Below are positions 25,146 through 34,249 of a stretch of 64,000 nt of DNA, piece by piece. The notes under the pieces were generated by a model. That model worked only from the letters and a program-made list of their open reading frames with translations. It did no database searches and was not told the origin of the DNA. Source of the DNA: Candidatus Enterococcus ferrettii (GTDB lineage: Bacteria > Bacillota > Bacilli > Lactobacillales > Enterococcaceae). The stretch lies in the NCBI RefSeq assembly GCF_017377655.1, contig NZ_JAFREL010000060.1, positions 3,373-67,372 on the forward strand, in the 5' to 3' direction. The first letter of the stretch is position 1, and every line of letters begins with the position of its first letter. A program made the translations under genes and the position numbers.

Positions 25146-27704
25146 GTGGGAATTTTAGTAAGCAGTCGAATGATACCACCAAAACTAAAAAGCAACCGAA
25201 TCCCTCGAAAACAGCTGGTTAAAAAAATTCAGGCAGGCTTTAACAAAAAAGTAACAGTTTTAGAAGCCGGAGCTGGCCATGGAAAAACGTTAGCTTTGCG
25301 ACAGAGTATGGAAGCACTACCTAGTCAAAAATGGTGCTGGCTGAATTTAGCAGAAGATAGCAATCAACTCACTTTATTTTGGAGCTATGTTTTAGAAAGC
25401 TTGTCTGATTTTTTAGGAAATGAAAAAGAAGTTGCATTTGATAACTTTCAACGAAGTCTTCAAGAAGGGAATCTGACTTCGTTTGGGGTGTTTCTTTTGG
25501 AAATACTTCCCAAAAAGGATATCTATTTAGTGTTAGATGATTTTCACCATATTACAGATACGAAGTTGATTGCGTCAATTGATTCCTTTGTGGCAGCTAT
25601 GCCGGATTATCTGCATTTACTTTTAGTTACTCGTTATAAGCCAGCAATCTATCTGGGTCAGCTGCTGATTGAAAATGAGCTGCAGTATATTCAGGAATCT
25701 GACTTTTTGATTACGCCAACGGAAGCCAAAAGTGTAATGTTGGAAGTGGGCTGCGGTAATCTGTCAACAGAAATTCAAGATCAGCTAATCAGCAAGGCAC
25801 AGGGATGGTTGGGTGGTTTGCAGCTGCTGCTTCTTTCTGGTGATTTTTCTCGAACCGTTGGAGCAGACACTTCAGAGAAAAAAATAGTTTTCGACTATTT
25901 GGCAAAAGAAATTTTGGACAAGCTTCCAAAAATTGAACAGAATTATTTGATTCATACATCCTATTACCCATTTGTATTTCCTGAGTTAAGCTGCAAGCTA
26001 TTCCCTGAAATAAACTATGAAGAAATGCTGGAGAAGTTGCAGAAGCAGCATCTAATGATTAACCGTCTGGAAAATAAGGAAGCCAGCTACGTTTATCATC
26101 CGTTACTTCGTGATGTCTTAATTGAAGCTTTTATAAAGCAAGAAGCAGCTGAGATTGTTATTCAGAAAAAACAAGCGGCAGAAGTATTTTTGCAGCAGGG
26201 CTATTTCGATGAAGGGTTGTCTCTTTTATTCGAGCTGGAAGATTATCAGCAGATTATGACTTTGTTGCTGGAAAGACCACAAAATCTGCGAACATCATTT
26301 TACATTCAGCAAGTACCTGATGACGCAGCAGTAGCAAATATTGATTTTGCCTTTCAGAAAATATTTTATTATTATACGATTTTGAACTATGAGAAGCTGG
26401 AGCAATTAATTTGTGCGTTGGAAGCAGCTTTTCCGGCGTTGCAAGAAGCTCACGTATTCAATGGGTTACTGGCACTTTTGGGGGTGGAGTTTATAGAGGT
26501 GGAAGATATCAGACTTTCACCCGTATTCCTGCACTCTTTACCCTTGAATGATGTATCCAAAGCATTTCTTTTCCTGCAAAATGCACTCTTTTTTTACTAT
26601 AAAAATGAGTTTCAAGAGGCTATTCTTTTTGTAGAAGAAAGTCTGTCACTAAATAGAAAGGGTAAAAATCCCTTCATTAATTATTTTTGTGAAACTTTTT
26701 TGGCTCAAATTTATGAGGAGATTGGCGACTTTCAACAAGGGTTGGTTTTGTTGGAGAGGACCTATGCCAAAATTGAACATATGAGCGCTGATGCAAGAGT
26801 GATGCGCAATTATCATTTGAGCTTCAATTTGACCATTGCAGGTATCTATTTAAAGAAGATGGAATTGACTTCAGCCGAAAAAGCTCTGCAAGAAATAGCT
26901 CAGCAGCAACATCCTCACATTCGGGCCTCTTACCTCTACAATTATGCTGAACTGCATTATTTAAAGGGGGAAGAGGAAGAAGCTCTAGCCGCTGTTCAAC
27001 AATTGGAGTTGACTGATTATTATCAAAGTTTGAGGATAAAAGCCGGATTGTGCCGTTATATGCTGAAAAGCCATCAATTATCTATTGGAAAACAAGAACA
27101 GTATCTCGAAGATTATGCTCAAATGAATCAGCTTTCAATTAGTAATCGCTTATTTTACGGCATGCTGCTATTGGCGCGAAACAAACGATCCAAAGCACTG
27201 GAAATGGTCGATCAGGTCCTAGAAATTAGTCGCAGAGAACGAATTTATTATCGGATTATTGGAGCCGATTTGTTGAAAATTGATATTCTATTGCAAATGG
27301 AAAATTGTGAAGAACGAATTTTTCAGGACTTGTATCATGAAGCGATTCACTACGGCAAAGAAAATAAAATCTTGTGTGAATTCTTTTTGTATAAAAAGGA
27401 ATTAATGATTCTTTTCAATCGATTTGGCCATCGCATCTGTGAAAATTTTGAGCCAGATGAGTTGTTATTTCATGAAAAGATAAATAGACTAATCTGTCCT
27501 GAAGAGAAAACCTTTTTAAGTAAACGTGAACTAGAGGTATTGAGGGAATTGACCAAAGGACTGACCAATAAAGAAATATCTGCCCAACTTTTTATATCAA
27601 TGGCCACAACAAAAACACACATTTTGAATATCTATCGTAAACTTGGAGTGAGCTCTCGAGTTATGGCTGTAGAAAAAGCACGGCATTTAAAGCTCTTAGA
27701 ATGA
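25146..27704 (+). CDS. MalT-like LuxR-family transcriptional regulator (STAND ATPase)
   Basis: 852 residues from a GTG start after TGGAGGGATT. N-terminal P-loop ATPase of the STAND class (GAGHGKT, about residues 42-48; DDFHH Walker B near 135), a long central helical repeat region (about 330-770, TPR-like), and a C-terminal LuxR helix-turn-helix (about 785-850: LSKRELEVLRELTKGLTNKE). This is the MalT/LAL architecture: an effector and ATP drive oligomerisation and activation. It lies 45 nt after the exporter genes in the same direction and most likely controls them, the exporter substrate being its probable signal. Such large LuxR regulators are uncommon beside ABC-2 exporters. Confidence 0.88.
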   Translation: MGILVSSRMIPPKLKSNRIPRKQLVKKIQAGFNKKVTVLEAGAGHGKTLALRQSMEALPSQKWCWLNLAEDSNQLTLFWSYVLESLSDFLGNEKEVAFDNFQRSLQEGNLTSFGVFLLEILPKKDIYLVLDDFHHITDTKLIASIDSFVAAMPDYLHLLLVTRYKPAIYLGQLLIENELQYIQESDFLITPTEAKSVMLEVGCGNLSTEIQDQLISKAQGWLGGLQLLLLSGDFSRTVGADTSEKKIVFDYLAKEILDKLPKIEQNYLIHTSYYPFVFPELSCKLFPEINYEEMLEKLQKQHLMINRLENKEASYVYHPLLRDVLIEAFIKQEAAEIVIQKKQAAEVFLQQGYFDEGLSLLFELEDYQQIMTLLLERPQNLRTSFYIQQVPDDAAVANIDFAFQKIFYYYTILNYEKLEQLICALEAAFPALQEAHVFNGLLALLGVEFIEVEDIRLSPVFLHSLPLNDVSKAFLFLQNALFFYYKNEFQEAILFVEESLSLNRKGKNPFINYFCETFLAQIYEEIGDFQQGLVLLERTYAKIEHMSADARVMRNYHLSFNLTIAGIYLKKMELTSAEKALQEIAQQQHPHIRASYLYNYAELHYLKGEEEEALAAVQQLELTDYYQSLRIKAGLCRYMLKSHQLSIGKQEQYLEDYAQMNQLSISNRLFYGMLLLARNKRSKALEMVDQVLEISRRERIYYRIIGADLLKIDILLQMENCEERIFQDLYHEAIHYGKENKILCEFFLYKKELMILFNRFGHRICENFEPDELLFHEKINRLICPEEKTFLSKRELEVLRELTKGLTNKEISAQLFISMATTKTHILNIYRKLGVSSRVMAVEKARHLKLLE

Positions 27705-27807
27705 AATTTAACAACAATCGAGAGTAAAACCTGTTCACGATAGTTTGATATAGAAAAAATTGATAACTAGCTATCAATAAAACCTATTATCTTGTTGAAA
27801 TTGTACA

Positions 27808-27816
27808 TGCTACAAT
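27808..27816 (+). promoter_or_regulatory. Extended -10 promoter of cysK
   Basis: TGCTACAAT is a TGn-extended -10 element, about 50 nt upstream of the start codon; there is no good -35 at normal spacing. Confidence 0.45.
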
Positions 27817-27862
27817 AACCTCAATATTTGTTTAGACTTTAGTAGAGAAATGAGGGAGAAGC

Positions 27863-28795
27863 ATGGAAAAAATAGTTAACAATATTTTAGAATTAACTGG
27901 CAATACCCCGATTGTGAAATTGAATCATATAGTGCCAGAAGAAGCAGCAGATGTTTACGCAAAGCTGGAATTTTATAATCCAGCAGGTTCGGTAAAGGAT
28001 CGGATTGCCGTAGCAATGATTGAGCAGGCCGAAAGAGATGGTCAGTTAAAATCCGGTGACACGATTATTGAACCTACATCAGGCAATACTGGAGTTGGTT
28101 TAGCTTTTGCTGGTGCTGCCAAAGGATATCCAGTTGTGATCGTGCTGCCAGATACGTTCTCAATTGAACGCAGAAAATTGATTCAAGCTTACGGTGCAAA
28201 ATTAGTTCTTACACCAGGAGCTGATGGAATGAAAGGCGCCATTGCCAAAGCTGAAGCTTTAGCAAAAGAACATGGTTGGTTCTTGCCAATGCAATTTGAT
28301 AATCCAGCAAATCCAGCCATTCACAAGCAAACTACAGGTAAAGAAATCGTTGACGCTTTTGGCTCTGACGGTTTGGATGCCTTCGTAGCAGGTGTTGGAA
28401 CTGGTGGGACAGTGACTGGAGCTGGAGCAGCGGTGAAGGAAGCTTACCCGGAAATTAAGATCTTTGCAGTAGAGTCGGCAGAGTCACCAGTTTTATCAGG
28501 TGGACAACCGAGTCCTCACAAAATACAAGGGATTTCTGCTGGTTTTATACCAAGTATCTTAGATACTGAGATTTATCAGGAAATTTTACAAGTAACCAGT
28601 GATGATGCTATTCAGACGGCCCGTTCAGTTGCTCAAAAAGAAGCCATTCTAGTCGGAATTTCCAGTGGAGCTGCTATCAAAGGAGCCATAGAGGTAGCCA
28701 AACGATTGGGCAAAGGAAAGAAAGTGCTGGTAGTTGTTCCAGATAATGGCGAACGCTATCTTTCGACCGTGCTTTATGATTCACCAACTGAATAA
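27863..28795 (+). CDS. cysK: Cysteine synthase (O-acetylserine sulfhydrylase)
   Basis: 310 residues, the standard length. The PLP-lysine is in [11 protein letters not shown], the substrate loop is TSGNTG, the phosphate loop is [10 protein letters not shown] and the C-terminal ISSGAA segment is present. It makes cysteine from O-acetylserine and sulfide in the cytoplasm. The ribosome binding site is AGGGAG. It precedes the T-box-controlled metQ gene, grouping sulfur amino acid functions. Confidence 0.95.
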   Translation: MEKIVNNILELTGNTPIVKLNHIVPEEAADVYAKLEFYNPAGSVKDRIAVAMIEQAERDGQLKSGDTIIEPTSGNTGVGLAFAGAAKGYPVVIVLPDTFSIERRKLIQAYGAKLVLTPGADGMKGAIAKAEALAKEHGWFLPMQFDNPANPAIHKQTTGKEIVDAFGSDGLDAFVAGVGTGGTVTGAGAAVKEAYPEIKIFAVESAESPVLSGGQPSPHKIQGISAGFIPSILDTEIYQEILQVTSDDAIQTARSVAQKEAILVGISSGAAIKGAIEVAKRLGKGKKVLVVVPDNGERYLSTVLYDSPTE

Positions 28796-28819
28796 CCAAA
28801 TGCAGTGAGAAGAAAAGTA

Positions 28820-29081
28820 CATTTAAGTAAAAGTATCCAGAGAACCCCGGTATTCTGCGAAGGGGCAACGGCAATTAGATGGAAAATGGTCTTTGAGCAA
28901 GGACAGATAAGAGCAATCAAGTTTGTCACGGGTGTGCCCGTTACAGTACCGCGGAATACGTCAAGGACAAGTTCTGGTTGAGCTTATTGCATAAAGCAAT
29001 AAGAAACTTAGGTGGTAACACGGAAGCAGCAGCTTTCGTCCTAAATGTAGTGGATACATTTGAGACGAAGGCTGTTTTTTA
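28820..29081 (+). ncRNA. T-box riboswitch leader upstream of metQ-like gene
   Basis: Stem I features are visible: an AGAGAA bulge and the distal CCCCGG...CTGCGAAGGGG hairpin (about 28839-28865), then GGAAAATGGTCTTTGAGC, where ATG at 28886-28888 is a candidate methionine specifier. The T-box itself reads AGGTGGTAACACGG (29010-29023), one base off the common GGTGGTACCACGG form, with the TGG for tRNA acceptor-end binding. It is followed by a terminator whose arms are AGCTTTCGTC and GACGAAGGCT with six T residues (29031-29080). Uncharged tRNA would favour antitermination. Confidence 0.85.
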
Positions 29082-29105
29082 TTTAAAAAAATGGAGGAAG
29101 ATAGA

Positions 29106-29924
29106 ATGAAAAAGTTTTTTTGGTTTGTTATTGCAGCAGTTTTAACGGTAGGATTGGCCGCTTGCGGTAAAGGGAATAGTGCGGATGAGAATCAGACTTT
29201 AGTCGTGGGAACGCTGCCGACTCCGCATGGAGAAATTTTAGAGCATGTGAAGCCATTATTGAAAGAGAAAGGCGTAACCTTAGAAATAACTAATTTTGAT
29301 GACTACATTTTGCCTAATAAGGCTTTAGCCGATGGTGAAGTGGATGTCAATTATTTCCAGCATAAACCTTTTTTTAATAAGGCAGTAAAAGAAAATGATT
29401 ATGATTTTAAAGACGTAGGGGCGGTTCACGTAGAACCAATGGGGCTTTATTCAAAGAAGCTTAAGGATATCAAAGATTTAGCTGACGGTTCTACAATTAT
29501 TACTTCAAATTCAGTTTCCGACTGGGGGCGTATCCTCACTATCTTGCAAGAGGCGGACTTGATTACTATCAAAGATGGTACAAATTTGGAGACGGCTAGC
29601 TTTGAAGATATTGATCAAAATCCCAAAAATTTGAAGTTTGATCATTCCATTGATCCAGCTTTGTTGGCAACAACTTATAATAATGAAGAAGGAGATTTGG
29701 TTGCAATCAATGCTAATTTTGCTTATGGTATAGGGCTGAATCCAGTGAAGGATTCTTTGCTGCTAGAAAATGATAATTCTCCTTATGGTAATATTTTGGC
29801 CGTTCGTTCAGAAGATGCTGAAGACCCAAGAGTTAAAAAATTGGTTGACGTTTTGCACGATAAGGATGTTCAGGAATGGATTTTAAATGAGTGGGGAGGT
29901 TCAGTAAAACCGGTAGATAACTAA
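29106..29924 (+). CDS. MetQ/NlpA-family substrate-binding lipoprotein
   Basis: 272 residues from the ATG at 29106 (GGAGGAAG site). A lipoprotein signal peptide ends in LAAC (Cys 20). The mature part follows the NlpA pattern: LVVGTLPTPHGEILEHVKP, ALADGEVDVNYFQHKPF, and ending with LNEWGGSVKPV. It would be anchored outside the membrane and deliver methionine, or a related sulfur amino acid, to a MetNP transporter. No metN or metP gene adjoins it, so it is an orphan binding protein that must share a permease encoded elsewhere. The T-box leader ties its expression to tRNA charging. Confidence 0.9.
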   Translation: MKKFFWFVIAAVLTVGLAACGKGNSADENQTLVVGTLPTPHGEILEHVKPLLKEKGVTLEITNFDDYILPNKALADGEVDVNYFQHKPFFNKAVKENDYDFKDVGAVHVEPMGLYSKKLKDIKDLADGSTIITSNSVSDWGRILTILQEADLITIKDGTNLETASFEDIDQNPKNLKFDHSIDPALLATTYNNEEGDLVAINANFAYGIGLNPVKDSLLLENDNSPYGNILAVRSEDAEDPRVKKLVDVLHDKDVQEWILNEWGGSVKPVDN

Positions 29925-30427
29925 GATATATTTTGCATTCACCAAGCAAACGATTCAGTAGAATTACTGACTACTTTAATCGTGGAATAGAAAAGAAATA
30001 ATGATCACACCAAAAGTGTTAGATGAATTAATTTTCGACACTTTTGGTGTAGTTTTGTTACTTTAACTCACTATAAAAAGAATGAATATTGTTGTAAAGT
30101 ACAATAAAACATAGCGGATTCCCCCAAAAATGTCTCAATTCCAACGTAATAAATACTGTAAATTCCTCACAATAAGAAATCAAAAGCAGATTTTTTGCCA
30201 AAAACAAGATAAAAGTCTAAGCTATATTTAAGCATGCATGTTATCAAAAAGGTACTGAACTGGTAATGAACAGAAAAGACGGGTCCCTGGTTATAGACAA
30301 ATAATTGGATTTTTCTAATTAGAAATTATCGCTGGCAAAGAAACAAACTGCAGGTATTTTAAGAAAATTATTGAGAGAATCATCGAACTTTTATGTTCGA
30401 TAAAGTAAAAGAAAGTGAGTGGTAAAA
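29925..30427. other. 503-nt non-coding gap between metQ-like gene and the GlsB-type gene
   Basis: It holds the metQ terminator and about 370 nt of AT-rich sequence. A 14-bp perfect palindrome TTTCTAATTAGAAA lies at 30312-30325, and a hairpin ATCGAAC/GTTCGAT at 30382-30401 ends about 10-15 nt before the ribosome binding site of the next gene. No promoter could be assigned with confidence. Confidence 0.5.
30007..30057 (+). terminator. Terminator of the metQ-like gene
   Basis: ACACCAAAAGTGT (30007-30019) pairs with ACACTTTTGGTGT (30038-30050) and is followed by a T-rich stretch. Confidence 0.8.
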
Positions 30428-30667
30428 ATGATTTGGTCATTAATAGTAGGCGGTGTAATTGGTGCTATCGCTGGAGCAATTACTAGTAAGGGAGCATCAA
30501 TGGGAATCATTGCAAATGTTGTCGCTGGATTAATTGGTTCTTGGTTAGGACAAGCGCTATTTGGCAGCTGGGGTCCAGCTTTAGCTGGCATGGCAATTAT
30601 TCCATCAATCGTTGGAGCTGTTATCTTAGTTGCGGTTGTCTCCTTCTTCTTTGGAAGAAATAAGTAA
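30428..30667 (+). CDS. GlsB/YeaQ/YmgE-family stress-response membrane protein
   Basis: 79 residues, with three hydrophobic segments rich in Gly and Ala (WSLIVGGVIGAIAGAI, GIIANVVAGLIGSWLGQ, SIVGAVILVAVVSFFFG), the hallmark of the transglycosylase-associated protein family. In enterococci, members are part of the general stress (gls) regulon, though no Asp23/Gls24 gene is nearby. The ATG at 30428 is chosen; a GTG three codons upstream has no better site. Confidence 0.88.
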   Translation: MIWSLIVGGVIGAIAGAITSKGASMGIIANVVAGLIGSWLGQALFGSWGPALAGMAIIPSIVGAVILVAVVSFFFGRNK

Positions 30668-30741
30668 AACTAACTAACAATTGTATACACAGATAGGGCA
30701 AAAAAAATTTCCAAGAGAAACTATTGACTTAGCTAATAGGT

Positions 30742-31139
30742 GATATTCCTAATTTTGTCCCTGCTAAATATTTGCAGGATTTAATTGGGCAAGGATAGAC
30801 TGAAATACGTGATTTTTACCAAGGTTGGAGCTTTGATTGTAAAGAAAATACAGAGATATATTGTGATACTTTATTGTGGGGAAAACTAGTTTAAGCACTA
30901 AATTGGCATCTCTAACATGTTATCTAACCTTTAATGAAAGCATGGATATAGTCTACGACTTGTATCATTTTTTGAAAGTGAATAGAGGGACGATGGAAAT
31001 GTATCTCTTTAGGTTTAAAAAGTGAGTATCAATAGTACAAATGAATAAATGTGGGGAAGAAGATACTCATATTACAGGAAATACTATTGAAAATGCTTGC
31101 TCACTAAAGGGATTAATTGAGAAAGACACGAAGATTTGA
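30742..31139 (+). pseudogene. Decayed gene of unknown family
   Basis: Protein-like stretches run in two frames. Frame A (30742-30894) reads DIPNFVPAKYLQDLIGQG, stop, then TEIRDFYQGWSFDC and ends LLWGKLV. A second frame (30897-31139) reads STKLASLTCYLTFNESMDIV and continues to FRFKK, a TGA at 31023, then VSIVQMNKCGEEDTHITG to EKDTKI and a final TGA. At least one frameshift and two internal stops are needed to join them. A strong terminator directly after the last stop supports a former gene here. I do not recognise the family. Confidence 0.4.
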
Positions 31140-31170
31140 ACGAAAGTTCAAATTTTCGTGTCTTTTTTTT
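31122..31170 (+). terminator. Strong terminator after the decayed gene
   Basis: AAAGACACGAA and TTCGTGTCTTT, with an inner ATTTGAAC/GTTCAAAT pairing, form a long stem with a GAAA loop and an eight-T tail. Confidence 0.88.
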
Positions 31171-31230
31171 AAGGTTAAAATTTTTGGTGTTAAATAATTA
31201 TCCAACTTAAAAAAGAGATTGATCAGTGAA

Positions 31231-32070
31231 TCAATAAGACAATAGCTGTTCAAGCATATGGTGAATTCCATCGTCATTGTTAGATCGTGTGATGTGATCA
31301 GCTGCTGCCTTTAATTCAGGAACAGCATTCTCCATAGCAATACCTTTACCGGCATACTGAACTAAGGAGATATCGTTGTGACCATCACCGAAGGCTGCAA
31401 TATTTTCAGAGGAAATTCCCATAGGAAGCAAAACTGTATCTAATGCTTTCGCTTTATCAATCCCCTTAGCCGTGAATTCAAAATAGAAGTCAGCCGTAAA
31501 GACACAATTCAACAAATTTTTAAAGGGGGCCATCATCTCTTGATGATGCGCCGATAGATACTCTGGTTCACCAGCGGTCAGAATTTTACTGATGGGCTCA
31601 TTTAAAAAAGCTGCTAGATCTGTGATCTCGCAAAGCTTGTAGTTGCCTCCACGTGATTCGTATTCGATAATGTTCAATTTGGTTCCTTTATATGTAACAT
31701 CACAATTATAAACATCGTTAACATACATATAGTCATCCTTGTCAATCATTGGTTTCACATCAAACTTTTTCATGTGCTCCAACACAGCTTTGCCTTCCTC
31801 TACAGTCATTGATTGATCAAAAAGCACGTTACTTGTCTGACAATCAATAACTTTAGCACCATTGTAGGAAACCAGCAGGCCATGGTGTTTCTTCATTTCA
31901 AGTTCTTCAGCGAAACCTAGCATACCTGATGTAGGACGTCCTGAAGCCAAAATGAGCTTGATTCCCTTTTGCTGTGCATTGATTAGGGTATTTTTAGTTG
32001 CTAGTGGAATCTTTTTTTTATCATTTAACAAAGTTCCATCAATATCTAAGACGATTGCTTTTATGGTCAT
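31231..32070 (-). CDS. HAD-superfamily Cof-type phosphatase
   Basis: 279 residues. Motif I DIDGTLLND (nucleophile Asp near residue 9), motif II ASGRPT, the C2-type cap between them, and motif IV AFGDGHNDISLVQYAGKGIAMENA near the C-terminus are all present. Cof/YidA proteins dephosphorylate sugar phosphates and related metabolites in the cytoplasm; the exact substrate is unknown. It lies downstream of an RpiR-type regulator on the same strand (116-nt gap) and may be its target. Confidence 0.93.
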   Translation of the reverse strand: MTIKAIVLDIDGTLLNDKKKIPLATKNTLINAQQKGIKLILASGRPTSGMLGFAEELEMKKHHGLLVSYNGAKVIDCQTSNVLFDQSMTVEEGKAVLEHMKKFDVKPMIDKDDYMYVNDVYNCDVTYKGTKLNIIEYESRGGNYKLCEITDLAAFLNEPISKILTAGEPEYLSAHHQEMMAPFKNLLNCVFTADFYFEFTAKGIDKAKALDTVLLPMGISSENIAAFGDGHNDISLVQYAGKGIAMENAVPELKAAADHITRSNNDDGIHHMLEQLLSY

Positions 32071-32186
32071 TAGTTTTCCTCCCTTTTGCTAAAAGTATAA
32101 CAATAATGGAGGCTGATTTTACGCGTGAAGGACATTTTGAAAAAATTTTTTCAGAGATAAGCAACTGATAAAGCTTTATGAAACGT

Positions 32187-33038
32187 TTATCTCAATTCCT
32201 TGTTCATTTTCTGATAATTGGTGATTTTGAAATGAACGTTCTTCTCATGCTGGTGATTAAAGTAGACAGCGTATAAAGTATCAAAGACCATTAATAAAGA
32301 CATTCTGGTCGAAAATGAAGAGACTTTATCATAATGATTTTCAATGGAAGCCATATAAATTTTGTAGTCTGCGTATTTAGCAAGAGGATTATCTTGAACA
32401 GAAGTAATTAAAACCATCGGAATCTGATTTTCATGAAGTATTTTAACGACGCCATTAAGCGTTTGTCCCCGACCTCCGTAAGAAACCACGATAGCAAGAT
32501 GTTCTGAATCGCTATTAGCTGCTGACAAGCGTTGTATATAGTCTTCTTCAGGAACATTAACTAAAATCCCAATCTCTTGCATTTGAAATTTAAAATTTTG
32601 GGCAAAGAATAGATTAGCTGATGCAGCATATACATCAATGATTTTTGCTTTTAGCAAGGCCTGACTGACAGTGGCTAGTTCTTCAGGATCAGAAAAACTC
32701 AACGTTTCATCAATGGTACGTTTATAAATCTTTCCTAAATTCTCAGTAATTTGAAAAGGAGTATCGGATTCTAAAATAGGATAGTCGTAATCAATATCTA
32801 CTGATAATTGCGTTTCCTTTAGTGATGAGACTAATTCGACTTTTAACTCCCCCATGCCTGTTAGTTCTAGCTTGTTGATAAACCGATAAAGAGCTGCGAC
32901 TGAAACAAATGCAGCATCCGCCAGTTCTTGTGCCCGAAAGGTTAACGTTTTTGTAGGGTTGGATAGAATATAATTTACAAGTGCTTTTTCATTATTGGTT
33001 AGATTATTCATTTCAGCGAATTTTTTGAATAGGTTCAT
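32187..33038 (-). CDS. MurR/RpiR-family transcriptional regulator
   Basis: 283 residues: N-terminal HTH_6 domain (about 1-75; ALVNYILSNPTKTLTFRAQE and AAFVSVAALYRFINKLELTG) and a C-terminal SIS sugar-phosphate-binding domain (about 120-260, with IVVSYGGRGQTLNGV). Such regulators sense phosphosugars. The only neighbour on the strand is the HAD phosphatase, so a sugar-phosphate homeostasis role is plausible but unproven. The SIS Ser-Gly motif is replaced by SYGGRGQT, common in this family. Confidence 0.92.
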   Translation of the reverse strand: MNLFKKFAEMNNLTNNEKALVNYILSNPTKTLTFRAQELADAAFVSVAALYRFINKLELTGMGELKVELVSSLKETQLSVDIDYDYPILESDTPFQITENLGKIYKRTIDETLSFSDPEELATVSQALLKAKIIDVYAASANLFFAQNFKFQMQEIGILVNVPEEDYIQRLSAANSDSEHLAIVVSYGGRGQTLNGVVKILHENQIPMVLITSVQDNPLAKYADYKIYMASIENHYDKVSSFSTRMSLLMVFDTLYAVYFNHQHEKNVHFKITNYQKMNKELR

Positions 33039-33311
33039 AAGAATTCTCCTCTAGTTAAAAACAAATGATTGTAAGTGAATTATAACACGAGATCAAATGT
33101 CAATTCATAGCTGTGGACTCTAAAATGAACTATATATGGCAAAAATAAAATACTTTAGACTGGGAATTTTCCGCGTTCAGTCGATTTTGATCTAAATAGT
33201 TCCTTTTTTGAAATTTCATCTCAGAGTGGAAAAACTGCCTTTAGAATTTCTAAGAATACGTTCTCTTTTTATTGTGGAGCGTATCAAAAAGAAAATTTTA
33301 GGAGGTGAATT

Positions 33312-33752
33312 TTGTTTGTACCCAGGAATGAGAAAAAGCTATACAGAAAAGGGTATAAGCAAAACAACAGTATGAAAAATATCCACAAAATCGTTCAGCA
33401 GTATGGATGGAAATTGGAGGTGAGCTGGTATGCATTCGAAGAAGGAGGCTATTTTGTTTATTTGACTCCCTATAAAAGACAGCCCAGTGATTTCACTGGC
33501 TTAACTCATTTGTCCAGTTCATTATCTCTGGAAGCTAAGCAAATTTACTACTTCATTCAAAAGGATGGCGCTTGGTTGCCGGTAGTTTATGCTGAGACGT
33601 TAGATGAGGGTGTAGTTATGTTGGAACAGAAGTTAGAAGGAGTAGTGACTAAAGAATGGTTAGATCGGGTACAGCAAGCATATGACGATATTTTACTTCT
33701 ATTTAAAGAAACGAGAGCAGCAAAAGAAGACCAAGAAAAAGATTCGCTGTAG
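33312..33752 (+). CDS. Hypothetical protein
   Basis: 146 residues from a TTG start, which I favour because AGGAGGTG lies 5-7 nt upstream; the internal ATG at 33372 has no site. Composition is soluble and mixed alpha/beta, with many aromatic residues (YGWKLEVSWYAFEEGGYFVY, QIYYFIQKDGAWLPVVYAET) and a charged C-terminal helix. No membrane segment or signal peptide. I do not recognise the family. It is monocistronic, with a terminator at 33786-33819. Confidence 0.75.
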   Translation: MFVPRNEKKLYRKGYKQNNSMKNIHKIVQQYGWKLEVSWYAFEEGGYFVYLTPYKRQPSDFTGLTHLSSSLSLEAKQIYYFIQKDGAWLPVVYAETLDEGVVMLEQKLEGVVTKEWLDRVQQAYDDILLLFKETRAAKEDQEKDSL

Positions 33753-33785
33753 ATAGCAACTATTCTGTAGCGAGTTAATCGGATT

Positions 33786-33819
33786 AGCAGCAGCTTTTTT
33801 TTTAGGTTGCTGCTTTTTG
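33786..33819 (+). terminator. Terminator after the hypothetical gene
   Basis: AGCAGCA (33786-33792) pairs with TGCTGCT (33808-33814) around a T-rich loop and is followed by T residues. Confidence 0.7.
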
Positions 33820-34200
33820 CGTATTGAAATAAAAAGGATGAAATGACCTATAAACCACTTAAGCAACTAGCGTGAATAGACTCAATTTTGATCATATAGT
33901 TTAGTTTAACGTGACATATTAACTATTCTAGTTACAAAGCGTAAAGAAACCACTCCCTGCGATGAAAAGTTTGTTTTGTTCTTTTCGCTTAGGAGAAGAG
34001 AATTTCTTAAAATTTTGGCTTCTTAGCTTATGGTTTCGTTAAGCAATTATTTAGCATTATTCTCTTTTTCTTCTAACAATCTTATCCCTTGTATAATATC
34101 TCTCAGCTATAGTTAATTCATAAGTAAGTTGTGGATGAAATTGGTATTTATACTCTCTATGGTACCTATAACGATCGTTTGTTTCATACTTTTTGGAGCT

Positions 34201-34224
34201 GCTGGTTCGATTCCAGCCGTCCAC
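34201..34224 (+). other. tRNA T-arm-like sequence
   Basis: GCTGG-TTCGATT-CCAGC is a perfect T-arm (5-bp stem, 7-nt loop), and the next seven bases CGTCCAC can pair with GTGGATG at 34131-34137, like an acceptor stem. The 63 nt between do not fold into D and anticodon arms, and there is no CCA end. It is not a functional tRNA; it may be a tRNA 3'-end remnant, as left by an integrated element, or chance. Confidence 0.35.
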
Positions 34225-34249
34225 TTTCATAAAAATAGGAGGGATTATA

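Larger units (their letters stand above)
30668..31230. other. 563-nt gap with gene remnants
   Basis: It has no intact gene, but contains the decayed coding region at 30742-31139 and a strong terminator at 31122-31170, listed separately. Confidence 0.6.
33753..34249. other. 497-nt gap before a small ORF
   Basis: After the terminator at 33786-33819 the sequence is AT-rich and without a convincing gene. A TATAAT near 34092 may be a promoter for the small ORF at 34250. A tRNA T-arm-like motif lies at 34201-34224 (see separate entry). Confidence 0.5.

Noticed and set aside
34131..34224. A complete 94-nt tRNA
   Set aside because: T-arm and acceptor-like pairing exist, but no D-arm or anticodon arm can be formed and no CCA-type end is present.
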